Source: Pseudomonadota bacterium
GTDB lineage: Bacteria > Pseudomonadota > Gammaproteobacteria > Burkholderiales > Gallionellaceae
Direction of reading: 5' to 3'
Assembly (NCBI GenBank): GCA_021781695.1
Contig: JAJXWG010000081.1
Coordinates: forward strand, 1-7,309
DNA length: 7,309 bases
Below, piece after piece: positions 1 through 5,724 of this stretch. Made by a program: the position numbers and the translations under genes. Every line of letters starts with the position of its first letter. The stretch's first letter is position 1. Under the pieces are notes generated by a model. The model worked only from the letters and a program-made list of their open reading frames with translations. It made no database searches and was not told where the DNA came from.

Positions 1-1
1 T

Positions 2-1120
2 TCCGCGCTCAAGGAGCAACGTTCTGGCCTCTCACCCTGCACCTTCGACACGGTTGACCTGAAAACCTTTGTCGGCGAAGTGGCAGGGCTGGACGACGTG
101 AAGCTCCCCAGCCATCTGTCCGAATACGATTGCCGCAACAACCGGCTCGCATGGCTGGGTTTGATGCAGGACGGCTTTGACGAAGCCGTGCGCGCCGCGA
201 TCAAAAAATACGGCAGGCAGCGCATCGGCGTGTTTCTGGGCACCAGCACTTCGGGCATTCTGCAAACCGAACTTGCGTACCGGCATCGCGACCCCGAAAC
301 AGGAACGCTTCCTGTCGGCTTCGTCTATCGCACCACGCACAACACATATTCCGTCGCGGATTTTGTTCACCGCCATTTTGATCTCTCAGGCCCTGCCGTT
401 GCGGTCTCGTCCGCATGTTCCTCGAGTGCGAAGGTATTCAGCTCGGCACGGCGCATGATGGAGGCGGGGCTGATCGATGCTGCGCTGGTGGGCGGCGTAG
501 ATTCCCTGTGCCTTACCACCCTGTATGGATTTAACTCTCTTGAGCTCCTGTCGAAAGAGCCCTGCCGCCCCTATGACGCGAAGCGCAACGGTTTGTCTAT
601 CGGGGAAGCGGCGGCGTTTGCGCTGCTGGAAAAAAACCCGCAAGGTTGCGATGGCATCATGCTGCTTGGCATAGGGGAATCCAGCGACGCCTATCACATG
701 TCCTCGCCTCACCCGGAAGGCCTGGGCGCGAAGATCGCAATGCAGGATGCGCTGAAGATGGCGAACCTTGTACCCTCAGACATCGACTACATCAATTTGC
801 ACGGCACTGCGACGCCCAGCAACGATGCGGCCGAGGGCATCGCCGTTCATGCGCTATTCGGCAGCAACACCCCCTGCAGCTCGACCAAGGGCGCTACCGG
901 CCACACGCTGGGGGCGGCTGGCGGCATCGAGGCCGTGATCTCGGCGCTTGCGCTCATACATGACTTCATGCCAGGAGGAATCAACACCAGGCAAATCGAT
1001 CCGGCTTTGAATCTCGATTACCTGCTCCAAAGCCGCGAACAGAAAATTCAGCGCGTGCTCAGCAACTCGTTCGGCTTTGGCGGCACCAACTGCACCCTGA
1101 TCTTCGGACGGACAGCATGA
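2..1120 (+). CDS. Beta-ketoacyl-ACP synthase of aryl-polyene type (5' partial)
   Basis: Condensing enzyme that would extend the acyl chain on an acyl carrier protein by decarboxylative condensation with malonyl-ACP. The reading frame is open from base 2, and residues before the GTG at 80 (ending DLKTFVGE) read like genuine protein, so that GTG is internal and the true start lies outside the window. The thiolase-fold catalytic triad is complete: Cys in VSSACSSSA (codon 416-418), His in LHGTATPSND (codon 800-802) and His in GATGHTLGAAGG (codon 902-904). The glycine-rich end SFGFGGTNC is also typical. The stop overlaps the next gene's start (ATGA). The neighbouring chain-length-factor-like and hotdog genes match the arrangement around the ApeO-type synthase of aryl-polyene clusters rather than housekeeping FabF. 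The family assignment is secure; the aryl-polyene role is inferred from context. Confidence 0.93.
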   Translation, partial: SALKEQRSGLSPCTFDTVDLKTFVGEVAGLDDVKLPSHLSEYDCRNNRLAWLGLMQDGFDEAVRAAIKKYGRQRIGVFLGTSTSGILQTELAYRHRDPETGTLPVGFVYRTTHNTYSVADFVHRHFDLSGPAVAVSSACSSSAKVFSSARRMMEAGLIDAALVGGVDSLCLTTLYGFNSLELLSKEPCRPYDAKRNGLSIGEAAAFALLEKNPQGCDGIMLLGIGESSDAYHMSSPHPEGLGAKIAMQDALKMANLVPSDIDYINLHGTATPSNDAAEGIAVHALFGSNTPCSSTKGATGHTLGAAGGIEAVISALALIHDFMPGGINTRQIDPALNLDYLLQSREQKIQRVLSNSFGFGGTNCTLIFGRTA

Positions 1121-1908
1121 AGCTTGCCGCATATATCGAAGGCATCGGCCTGCTTGGTCCCGGCCTGCACAACTGGCCGGACAGCCAGTCCATACTCAAT
1201 GGACAGACTCCCTACAATCCCCAGAAAACCCTGCTGCCCGCGCCCGCATTGCTTCCTGCGGCAGAACGCAGACGCAGCGGCGCGCTGGTCAAGCTCACGC
1301 TCGCGGTCGGACTCGAAGCCATTCAAGCTGCTGGACTCGATGCCGCCGATCTTCCAGCCGTGTTTTCTTCCTCGGGTGGCGACGGAGAAAACTGCCACGC
1401 GATCTGCGAGATGTTGGCATCCAGCGACCGCCAGATTTCACCCACGCGCTTTCACAACTCGGTGCACAACACGGCCGCCGGGTACTGGGGCATTGCAACC
1501 GGCGCGATGACAAGCTCATCGGTACTGTGCGCCTTCGATGCGAGTTTCGGCGCAGGATTGCTGGAAGCGCTGGCCCTGGTTGTCGTGGATCACACGCGCA
1601 CGGTGCTGCTCGCCTGCGACACGCCCTATCCCGAACCGCTCTTCACGGCGCGGCCGATTCCGGATGCATTCGGCATCGCGCTTGTGCTATCCCCGGTGAA
1701 AACACCCGGGGCACTGGCCGAAATCAGCGTTGCATTGAGCGATGACGCGGCAGACAGGCTCGATGGCGAACTCGAAAAACTGCGCGCCGCCATCCCTGCC
1801 GCGCGCAGCCTGCCCATGCTCAGCACCATCGCAATGCGGAAAGACGGCCGCGTGGTGCTCGACTATCTGGATCACAAGACGCTTGCCGTTGCAATTTCAC
1901 CATGCTGA
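1117..1908 (+). CDS. Chain-length-factor-like beta-ketoacyl synthase partner (ApeC-like)
   Basis: A 263-residue protein resembling only the N-terminal half of a ketosynthase, of the beta-ketoacyl-synthase-like N-terminal family found in aryl-polyene clusters. In that family, members such as ApeC are reported to pair with the active synthase and influence chain length. Seen here: GIGLLGPG at the N-terminus (residues 9-16), a thiolase-like core with SSSGGDGENCH, the segment FHNSVHNTAAGYWGIATG, and then CAFDASFGAGLLEA where a synthase would carry its nucleophile loop. The two C-terminal catalytic-His motifs of a synthase are absent, so it is unlikely to condense by itself. The ATG lies in the ATGA overlap with the upstream stop, with a GGACGGAC stretch just before it that may serve as ribosome binding site. 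It ends by overlapping the next gene by 7 nt. Stoichiometric co-expression with the synthase is the likely reason for the coupling. Confidence 0.88.
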   Translation: MKLAAYIEGIGLLGPGLHNWPDSQSILNGQTPYNPQKTLLPAPALLPAAERRRSGALVKLTLAVGLEAIQAAGLDAADLPAVFSSSGGDGENCHAICEMLASSDRQISPTRFHNSVHNTAAGYWGIATGAMTSSSVLCAFDASFGAGLLEALALVVVDHTRTVLLACDTPYPEPLFTARPIPDAFGIALVLSPVKTPGALAEISVALSDDAADRLDGELEKLRAAIPAARSLPMLSTIAMRKDGRVVLDYLDHKTLAVAISPC

Positions 1909-2354
1909 ACCTGCTCAACCACGACTGGATCGCCGCGCATATCCCCCACCAGGGCGAGATGTGCCTGCTAGACCGCGTCGATTCCTGGAATGAAGAACAG
2001 ATACAGTGCAGCGCGCACAGTCACCGCAGCCCCGACAATCCTTTGCGCGCCCATGGCAGATTGGGCAGTGCCTGCGGCATCGAATATGCGGCACAGGCGA
2101 TGGCCGTGCACGGCGCGCTGCGCGCATCAGTCCAGCCTTCCCGCGCAGGCTATCTCGTGAGCGTGCGCGGCGCAAAGCTTCATGCGCAGCGACTGGACGA
2201 CATCGCGGCCGATCTGATCGTGAAAGCCATCGCTATCACATTCAGCGAAAACGACATGCTCTACCGGTTCGAGGTCAGTTCAGAAGGCCGCCTGCTGCTG
2301 GAAGGACGCGCAGCGGTAATGCAGGGCGCTATCACGGGGCACGGCGAGATCTAG
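1902..2354 (+). CDS. 3-Hydroxyacyl-ACP dehydratase, hotdog fold (ApeP-like)
   Basis: A 150-residue single hotdog domain, the usual size of FabZ/ApeP-type dehydratases. It would remove water from 3-hydroxyacyl-ACP to form each conjugated double bond of the polyene. The N-terminal IPHQGEMCLLDRV (about residues 14-26) matches the FabZ-type active-site His loop (His16). The later GIEYAAQAMAVHGAL (59-73) carries the expected acidic partner (Glu61) on the central helix; both are assigned by family resemblance. Its ATG is in ATGCTGA, shared with the stop of the chain-length-factor gene. No convincing ribosome binding site precedes it, so translation probably depends on re-initiation. Its TAG stop is 2352-2354, inside a CTAG shared with the convergent glycosyltransferase gene. 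In many aryl-polyene clusters a FabG-type ketoreductase follows; here it does not. Confidence 0.9.
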   Translation: MLNLLNHDWIAAHIPHQGEMCLLDRVDSWNEEQIQCSAHSHRSPDNPLRAHGRLGSACGIEYAAQAMAVHGALRASVQPSRAGYLVSVRGAKLHAQRLDDIAADLIVKAIAITFSENDMLYRFEVSSEGRLLLEGRAAVMQGAITGHGEI

Positions 2355-2367
2355 GCGCGCGAGATCT
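2344..2367. repeat. 9-bp direct repeat at the convergent gene junction
   Basis: GCGAGATCT occurs at 2344-2352 and again at 2359-2367, a 15-bp period. The pair spans the stop codons of the dehydratase (plus) and glycosyltransferase (minus) genes, which share CTAG at 2351-2354. It may be a small tandem duplication or chance; no mobile-element sequence lies between the copies. Confidence 0.45.
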
Positions 2368-3112
2368 TCCTTGCAAGGAGCACTGGCAGGCGCAGCAGAA
2401 ATCCCGCGAACAGCCGCGCATGCATCCAGGTCAGGAGCATGTTGTCTCGCAGGTAGCGAAAGTGCGACACGCCCCCCTCGTCCTTTCTGAAATAGCGCAC
2501 CGGGGCTTCCAGATTGACGGGCCTGATTCCCAGCCAGCAAAGACGCACCACTGCCTCCGGGTCGAAATCGAAGTGGCGCATCCATGGCTGTCTTTTCATC
2601 ACGCGCCTCAAGGGCTCGACAGGATAGACGCGAAAGCCGAACAGCGAATCGCCTATGCCGGACCAGAGCGTCTCGAGGTTGGCCCACCAGTTGGATATGC
2701 GCCGCCCCCCGACCCTGAGCGCAGGCGCATGTTCGTCGAACACCGGCAGGCCCAGTATCATCGCATCGGGCTCTCGGATCGAGACCGCCATGAAACCGGC
2801 AATGCGATCGGCAGGATGCTGGCCGTCCGAATCCATGGTCAGCACATGGCTGTACCCTGAAGCTGCCGCAAGTTCGAGTCCATGCAGCACCGCAGCACCC
2901 TTGCCCCGGTTTTCAGGCAGCACAATCACACGCAAGCCCTGGTCCAGTCCTGCCATTTCAACGAGCCTCTCTGCTGTGCCATCCGTGCTGCCGTCCACCA
3001 CCACCCATACAGGCGCCCAGTGCTGGCGCGCAGCGCTCACGGTTTCAAAGACCTTCTCCCCCGGGTTATAGCTCGGGATGAGGACAAGATGCGAGCTCGA
3101 TGCGTTCAGCAT
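2351..3112 (-). CDS. Glycosyltransferase family 2
   Basis: GT-A fold glycosyltransferase of family GT2 (253 residues from the chosen ATG), expected to transfer a sugar from a nucleotide sugar, or make a polyprenyl-phosphate sugar, on the cytoplasmic face of the membrane. Visible features are the N-terminal strand HLVLIPSYNPGE, the nucleotide-binding acidic motif VVVDGSTDGT (37-46), LPENRGKGAAVLHG (65-78) and the metal-binding DSDGQHPAD (94-102). The C-terminus is basic and hydrophobic (LLRLPVLLARK) and could sit on the membrane. The start at 3112 shares ATGCTGA with the acyltransferase stop; a TTG at 3139 would add nine residues but is less likely. Proteins of this type recur in aryl-polyene/xanthomonadin loci, so it probably helps attach the pigment to its lipid or sugar anchor. 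The sugar and acceptor cannot be read from the sequence. Confidence 0.9.
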   Translation of the reverse strand: MLNASSSHLVLIPSYNPGEKVFETVSAARQHWAPVWVVVDGSTDGTAERLVEMAGLDQGLRVIVLPENRGKGAAVLHGLELAAASGYSHVLTMDSDGQHPADRIAGFMAVSIREPDAMILGLPVFDEHAPALRVGGRRISNWWANLETLWSGIGDSLFGFRVYPVEPLRRVMKRQPWMRHFDFDPEAVVRLCWLGIRPVNLEAPVRYFRKDEGGVSHFRYLRDNMLLTWMHARLFAGFLLRLPVLLARKISRA

Positions 3113-3879
3113 GATGATACCTGTTTCTCGGGCGCGCAAATCCTTGCATCCCGGACCAGATCCTGCGCAAAATAGCTTTCAAGCTCCGCCATGAACTGCC
3201 GGGTATTGTTCGGGGGATCGAAACGCTTTCCCAGGCTCACGCGGTAGTGTATCGGCATCACAGGCTTGCGAAACAAGGGCCATCCCTTGGTGAGATAGGC
3301 GGAATCCGTTTCGATAAGCAATGTCTGCACGGGAACCTTCGCGTGATGCGCAATCAGCCCTATGCTGCCTTTGAGCGGATTGACCGGAAACGAGGTCGTG
3401 CGCGTGCCCTCGGGAAAAAGCAGAAGATGGCTTCCGGACTCGAAGTCAAGGGTTGCCTGCTTCACCATGCGATGCCCCGGTTCGTTGCAGATGTAGCGCG
3501 CAAGCCTCGCACCCGCACCGAGAAATACATTGTTCATCAGTTCTGTCTTGAGCACGCAGGCCACATTGGGCAGGCGGGAAATCACCATCACCGCATCCAG
3601 CAGACAGGGGTGATTGGGTGCGATGATCAGCGACTCCTCGCAGCGCAGCGCATCGAGTGCCGAGAGATCGAAGCTGCAGCGTCGCGAGATGCTGATGCTT
3701 GCCAAATACAATCGGAATCCCGCCATGATCGCATAGCGCCCTAGCGCCCTGCCCGGGCGTTCAGGCAGCAAAAGATAAGCGACCATCGCAACCGGGGTCC
3801 ATGCAAGACACAGCGCGCCCAGCCAGATCAGGCCCAGATAAAGCACCAGATAATCGTAGAACTTGATGATCAGGCGCAT
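3106..3879 (-). CDS. 1-acyl-glycerol-3-phosphate acyltransferase-like membrane protein (PlsC family)
   Basis: Membrane-bound acyltransferase of the PlsC/lysophospholipid family, 257 residues. A long hydrophobic N-terminal region (about residues 11-38) would anchor it in the inner membrane. Both catalytic blocks are present: HX4D as NHPCLLD (His90, Asp95) and the acceptor-phosphate motif FPEGTR (155-160). The ATG at 3879 is favoured because a GGAG lies five bases upstream and the chorismatase stop is only two bases away; an upstream in-frame start at 3948 would overlap that gene heavily. It shares ATGCTGA with the glycosyltransferase. Housekeeping PlsC is one alternative, but its position between a chorismatase and a glycosyltransferase suggests it esterifies an acyl chain, perhaps the aryl-polyenoyl group, onto a glycerol- or sugar-containing acceptor. 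The family call is firm; the substrate is inferred. Confidence 0.9.
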   Translation of the reverse strand: MRLIIKFYDYLVLYLGLIWLGALCLAWTPVAMVAYLLLPERPGRALGRYAIMAGFRLYLASISISRRCSFDLSALDALRCEESLIIAPNHPCLLDAVMVISRLPNVACVLKTELMNNVFLGAGARLARYICNEPGHRMVKQATLDFESGSHLLLFPEGTRTTSFPVNPLKGSIGLIAHHAKVPVQTLLIETDSAYLTKGWPLFRKPVMPIHYRVSLGKRFDPPNNTRQFMAELESYFAQDLVRDARICAPEKQVSSC

Positions 3880-3881
3880 GA

Positions 3882-4922
3882 TCACTCCATCCCGAAGGAC
3901 TTCGCCGCATGCACCGCCTCGATTTCCAGCAACAGGTCGGTGCGGCATATGTCAGCCTGCAGATAAACCGCATTGCACTGTCCGCCCACGATTCTGGCGA
4001 GTTCGGCGCGCACAGGCGCAAAATCGGCCGGATGCCGGATATATACCCTGTAAGCCAGGCCTGCAAGGTCAAATGAATCAGGGGACTGACGGTTCGCCTC
4101 GTCCAGCACGAGTTTGATATTGGTCATGGCTTCCCGCGCCTGCATCACGGCATCTTCGTGATGCAGGGTTGCGTGGCCTACGATGCTGGCCGTGCCGGAA
4201 ATGAACAACACCAAACCCTTGCCGATGCGCACGAGGCTTGCGCGCGAGAATGTCGGGCTGCGCGGTCCATATTGCTGCGGATACCGGCAGGCGCTGATCT
4301 GGCGAGGATTTTCTATATTCAAGGACGGTGCTGTTCCGGCAATGAATGCGATGGCAAGCGGTCCCTCTCTCATGCCCAGAGCACAGGCTGCCGGCGCGTT
4401 GCCAAGCACGTCCCGGCCGTAAGCCAGGAAAGCATCCTGCCTGCCGATATTGAACTGCTGATAACGCTCCATGCCAAAACTCTCGGCATTGATGCCTGCG
4501 ATGTAATTCCAGAACCTGTATAAATAAGGATATTCGAGTCTGTCGATAAGCTCGAACACCTGACGATAAGCCGACTCGGCGGCCTGCTGCAACAAAGGCC
4601 TGCCTGAGTCAAATCGATGCTCTGGCAATGCAATGACGCCAAACAATACCCCATCGCCCTGACGGTAACGAATGTCGCCGTATTGCCCCTCTGCGACTTG
4701 CCCGCTGCAGCGCCAGACTTCACAGACAGGTTCCGGCCCATCCAGTCTCTGCATCGGAACATGCAGGCAAAGCGTCTGATCAGCCATCGGCGGCGCGGAT
4801 GAAAAGCAGATCACTCCCAGCACGCTACCAGGCTGTTCTTGCATGTCGGCGACAGACTGATATTCGCCATGCAATACCGGATCGCGCATCAAAACACCGC
4901 ACCGGCGGCCATATGCCTGCAT
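3882..4922 (-). CDS. xanB2: Chorismatase / 3-hydroxybenzoate synthase (XanB2/Hyg5-type)
   Basis: Enzyme of the FkbO/Hyg5/XanB2 chorismatase family, which hydrolyses or rearranges chorismate with loss of pyruvate. XanB2 of Xanthomonas supplies 3- and 4-hydroxybenzoate, the former being the xanthomonadin starter. The family fold has two RidA/YjgF-like halves. The C-terminal half is clear: GLVLFISGTASIVGH, then EDAVMQAREAMTNIKLVLDE, then ADICRTDLLLEIEA at the end. With the start at 4922 the protein has 346 residues, with Cys326 and Glu333 in that last motif. From memory, Hyg5 has Cys327, which marks the 3-hydroxybenzoate-forming type, and a catalytic Glu seven residues later, so spacing and numbering agree. 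The start is uncertain: neither the ATG at 4922 nor the TTG at 4976 (364 residues) has a clear ribosome binding site. It is the first gene of the minus-strand operon and would feed aryl starter to the synthase arm. Confidence 0.88.
   Translation of the reverse strand: MQAYGRRCGVLMRDPVLHGEYQSVADMQEQPGSVLGVICFSSAPPMADQTLCLHVPMQRLDGPEPVCEVWRCSGQVAEGQYGDIRYRQGDGVLFGVIALPEHRFDSGRPLLQQAAESAYRQVFELIDRLEYPYLYRFWNYIAGINAESFGMERYQQFNIGRQDAFLAYGRDVLGNAPAACALGMREGPLAIAFIAGTAPSLNIENPRQISACRYPQQYGPRSPTFSRASLVRIGKGLVLFISGTASIVGHATLHHEDAVMQAREAMTNIKLVLDEANRQSPDSFDLAGLAYRVYIRHPADFAPVRAELARIVGGQCNAVYLQADICRTDLLLEIEAVHAAKSFGME
3885..3888 (-). promoter_or_regulatory. Ribosome binding site deciding the acyltransferase start
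   Basis: GGAG on the minus strand, five bases before the ATG at 3879, lies within the last codons of the chorismatase gene. It supports the 257-residue acyltransferase over a longer version starting at 3948, which would overlap the chorismatase by more than 60 bases. Confidence 0.6.
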
Positions 4923-4995
4923 AGCGGAAAGTCTGGCCCGTTTCCGGGGTACTGCAAAATATTCATGGGGTGACAACAGAAATATATTTATCCGG

Positions 4996-5001
4996 ATTGT
5001 A
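4996..5001 (-). promoter_or_regulatory. Possible -10 element for the chorismatase operon
   Basis: On the minus strand TACAAT (5 of 6 to the sigma-70 -10 consensus) lies in AT-rich sequence upstream of the chorismatase. No good -35 hexamer is found 16-18 bases upstream; that position is occupied by the TGGCAG dyad. Transcription from here would begin near 4989, giving a leader of about 65 nt to the ATG at 4922 but a nearly leaderless message for the TTG at 4976. A weak call that rests on one hexamer and its position. Confidence 0.3.
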
Positions 5002-5012
5002 ACTTAATCACC

Positions 5013-5037
5013 CTGCCAACTGGCAGCCTAATGGCAG
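5013..5037. promoter_or_regulatory. Operator-like cluster of TGGCAG half-sites
   Basis: The block holds a dyad, CTGCCA-AC-TGGCAG (5013-5026), plus a further TGGCAG in direct orientation at 5032-5037, exactly 11 bp from the previous copy, about one helical turn. It lies in the spacer between two divergent genes and covers the region where the -35 of the chorismatase promoter would be. This geometry suits a dimeric regulator with an extra contact site. No transcription factor family can be named from it, and no regulator gene is present in the window. Confidence 0.4.
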
Positions 5038-5084
5038 ATCAACAATTGACCGCGAGAATCCTGGCTTTAGCCATGTGGAGGTTT

Positions 5085-5090
5085 TATAAT
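5085..5090 (+). promoter_or_regulatory. TATAAT, candidate -10 of the membrane methyltransferase gene
   Basis: A perfect TATAAT hexamer in the intergenic region, about 75 bp before the downstream gene. The -35 position (around 5062-5067, TGGCTT) is poor; a TTGACC at 5046-5051 is too far away to pair with it. It would initiate near 5097, placing the 5124-5142 dyad in the leader. Plausible as an activated promoter, not proven. Confidence 0.35.
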
Positions 5091-5123
5091 CGGCTCTGCC
5101 TGATTCCCCAATTTTCGAAAACG

Positions 5124-5142
5124 CGTGTAAACTTTAGACACG
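5124..5142. repeat. Imperfect inverted repeat in the leader of the methyltransferase gene
   Basis: CGTGT (5124-5128) and ACACG (5138-5142) are perfect 5-bp arms, and the centre contains TAAACTTTA, itself a palindrome offset by one base. It sits about 20 bp before the coding start. It could be an operator or a weak hairpin in the mRNA leader. No run of T follows, so it is not a terminator. Confidence 0.3.
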
Positions 5143-5164
5143 GTATGTTTCCGGAATGTTATCC

Positions 5165-5713
5165 ATGCTCAAATGGCTCATCTTCATCGCAGGCACAGCG
5201 GTGCTGGCTTACTTCTCGCGCGCTTCGTTACGCGTGCCAAAATCGCATGGTTTCTACCGGTTTTTCGCCTGGGAACTGATCCTGACTCTGATCGTGTCAA
5301 GCCTGGACAGATGGAAGGGCTCCGTGCACACGCCGGAGCAGATTGCCAGCGAAGTGCTGATGAACATTTCGCTCATCCTGGTCATTCTTGGCTATCTGTC
5401 CCTGTTTCTGTTCGGGCAGCACAACGCTGAGCGCAACGATGCGCCGCTGCTGCTCATCGAAAAAACCACTATGCTTGTGACCAGCGGCCTTTACCGTTAC
5501 ATACGCCACCCCATCTACAGCTCGCTGATCTTTCTGGATTTCGGGCTGTTCTTCAAGGAAATTTCCTGGCTCAACGGCTGCATCGCGCTTGTTGCCTGCA
5601 TGTTTCTGCTGTTCACATCAATCGCCGAAGAAAACGAGAACCTCGATTATTTCGGTTCCCAGTACCGGCAATACATGGAACGCACAAAACTATTTATACC
5701 GTTTTTTCTGTGA
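5165..5713 (+). CDS. Isoprenylcysteine carboxyl methyltransferase-like membrane protein
   Basis: Small integral membrane methyltransferase of the ICMT/PEMT-like family, 182 residues. Hydrophobic segments are visible at about 3-18, 34-48, 66-84, 118-130 and 136-153. The C-terminal SAM-binding signature is intact: SGLYRYIRHPIYSS (107-120), then AEENENLDYFGSQYRQYMERT (split here as the acidic pair at 155-156 and FGSQYRQY at 163-170), ending in FIPFFL. Bacterial members act on varied lipid or small-molecule hydroxyl or carboxyl groups, and the substrate is usually unknown. The ATG at 5165 is preferred because GGAA lies eight bases upstream; an in-frame ATG at 5156 adds three residues. It is transcribed divergently from the chorismatase operon across a shared control region, so a role in methylating the aryl polyene or its carrier is possible but unproven. 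It ends 11 bp before a convergent gene. Confidence 0.85.
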   Translation: MLKWLIFIAGTAVLAYFSRASLRVPKSHGFYRFFAWELILTLIVSSLDRWKGSVHTPEQIASEVLMNISLILVILGYLSLFLFGQHNAERNDAPLLLIEKTTMLVTSGLYRYIRHPIYSSLIFLDFGLFFKEISWLNGCIALVACMFLLFTSIAEENENLDYFGSQYRQYMERTKLFIPFFL

Positions 5714-5724
5714 CCCCGCAGGCT

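Noticed and set aside
80..82. GTG as start of the ketosynthase
   Set aside because: The frame stays open to base 2 with protein-like sequence, and ketosynthases carry more N-terminal sequence than this start allows.
2368..2379. 12-bp palindrome TCCTTGCAAGGA considered as a bidirectional terminator
   Set aside because: Only a 4-bp stem with a TGCA loop could form, and no T run follows on either strand; it lies inside the glycosyltransferase coding end.
2006..2860. 284-codon plus-strand open frame across the end of the dehydratase and the glycosyltransferase
   Set aside because: Arg/Pro-rich, low-complexity translation with no recognisable domain; it lies opposite or out of frame to two well-supported genes and straddles their junction.
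3247..3744. 165-codon plus-strand open frame
   Set aside because: Antisense to the acyltransferase, whose catalytic motifs are on the other strand; no domain and no ribosome binding site.
4158..4523. 121-codon plus-strand open frame
   Set aside because: Antisense shadow within the chorismatase gene.
5112..5121. TTTTCGAAAA palindrome in the divergent spacer
   Set aside because: Short, AT-rich and likely by chance; no second copy and no clear relation to promoter elements.
5031..5279. 82-codon plus-strand open frame starting in the divergent spacer
   Set aside because: Runs out of frame into the methyltransferase gene, lacks a ribosome binding site and has a Cys/Ser-rich composition without similarity to known families.
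5714..5724. Terminator between the convergent methyltransferase and NYN-LOTUS genes
   Set aside because: Only 11 bp with no stem-loop and T run on either strand.
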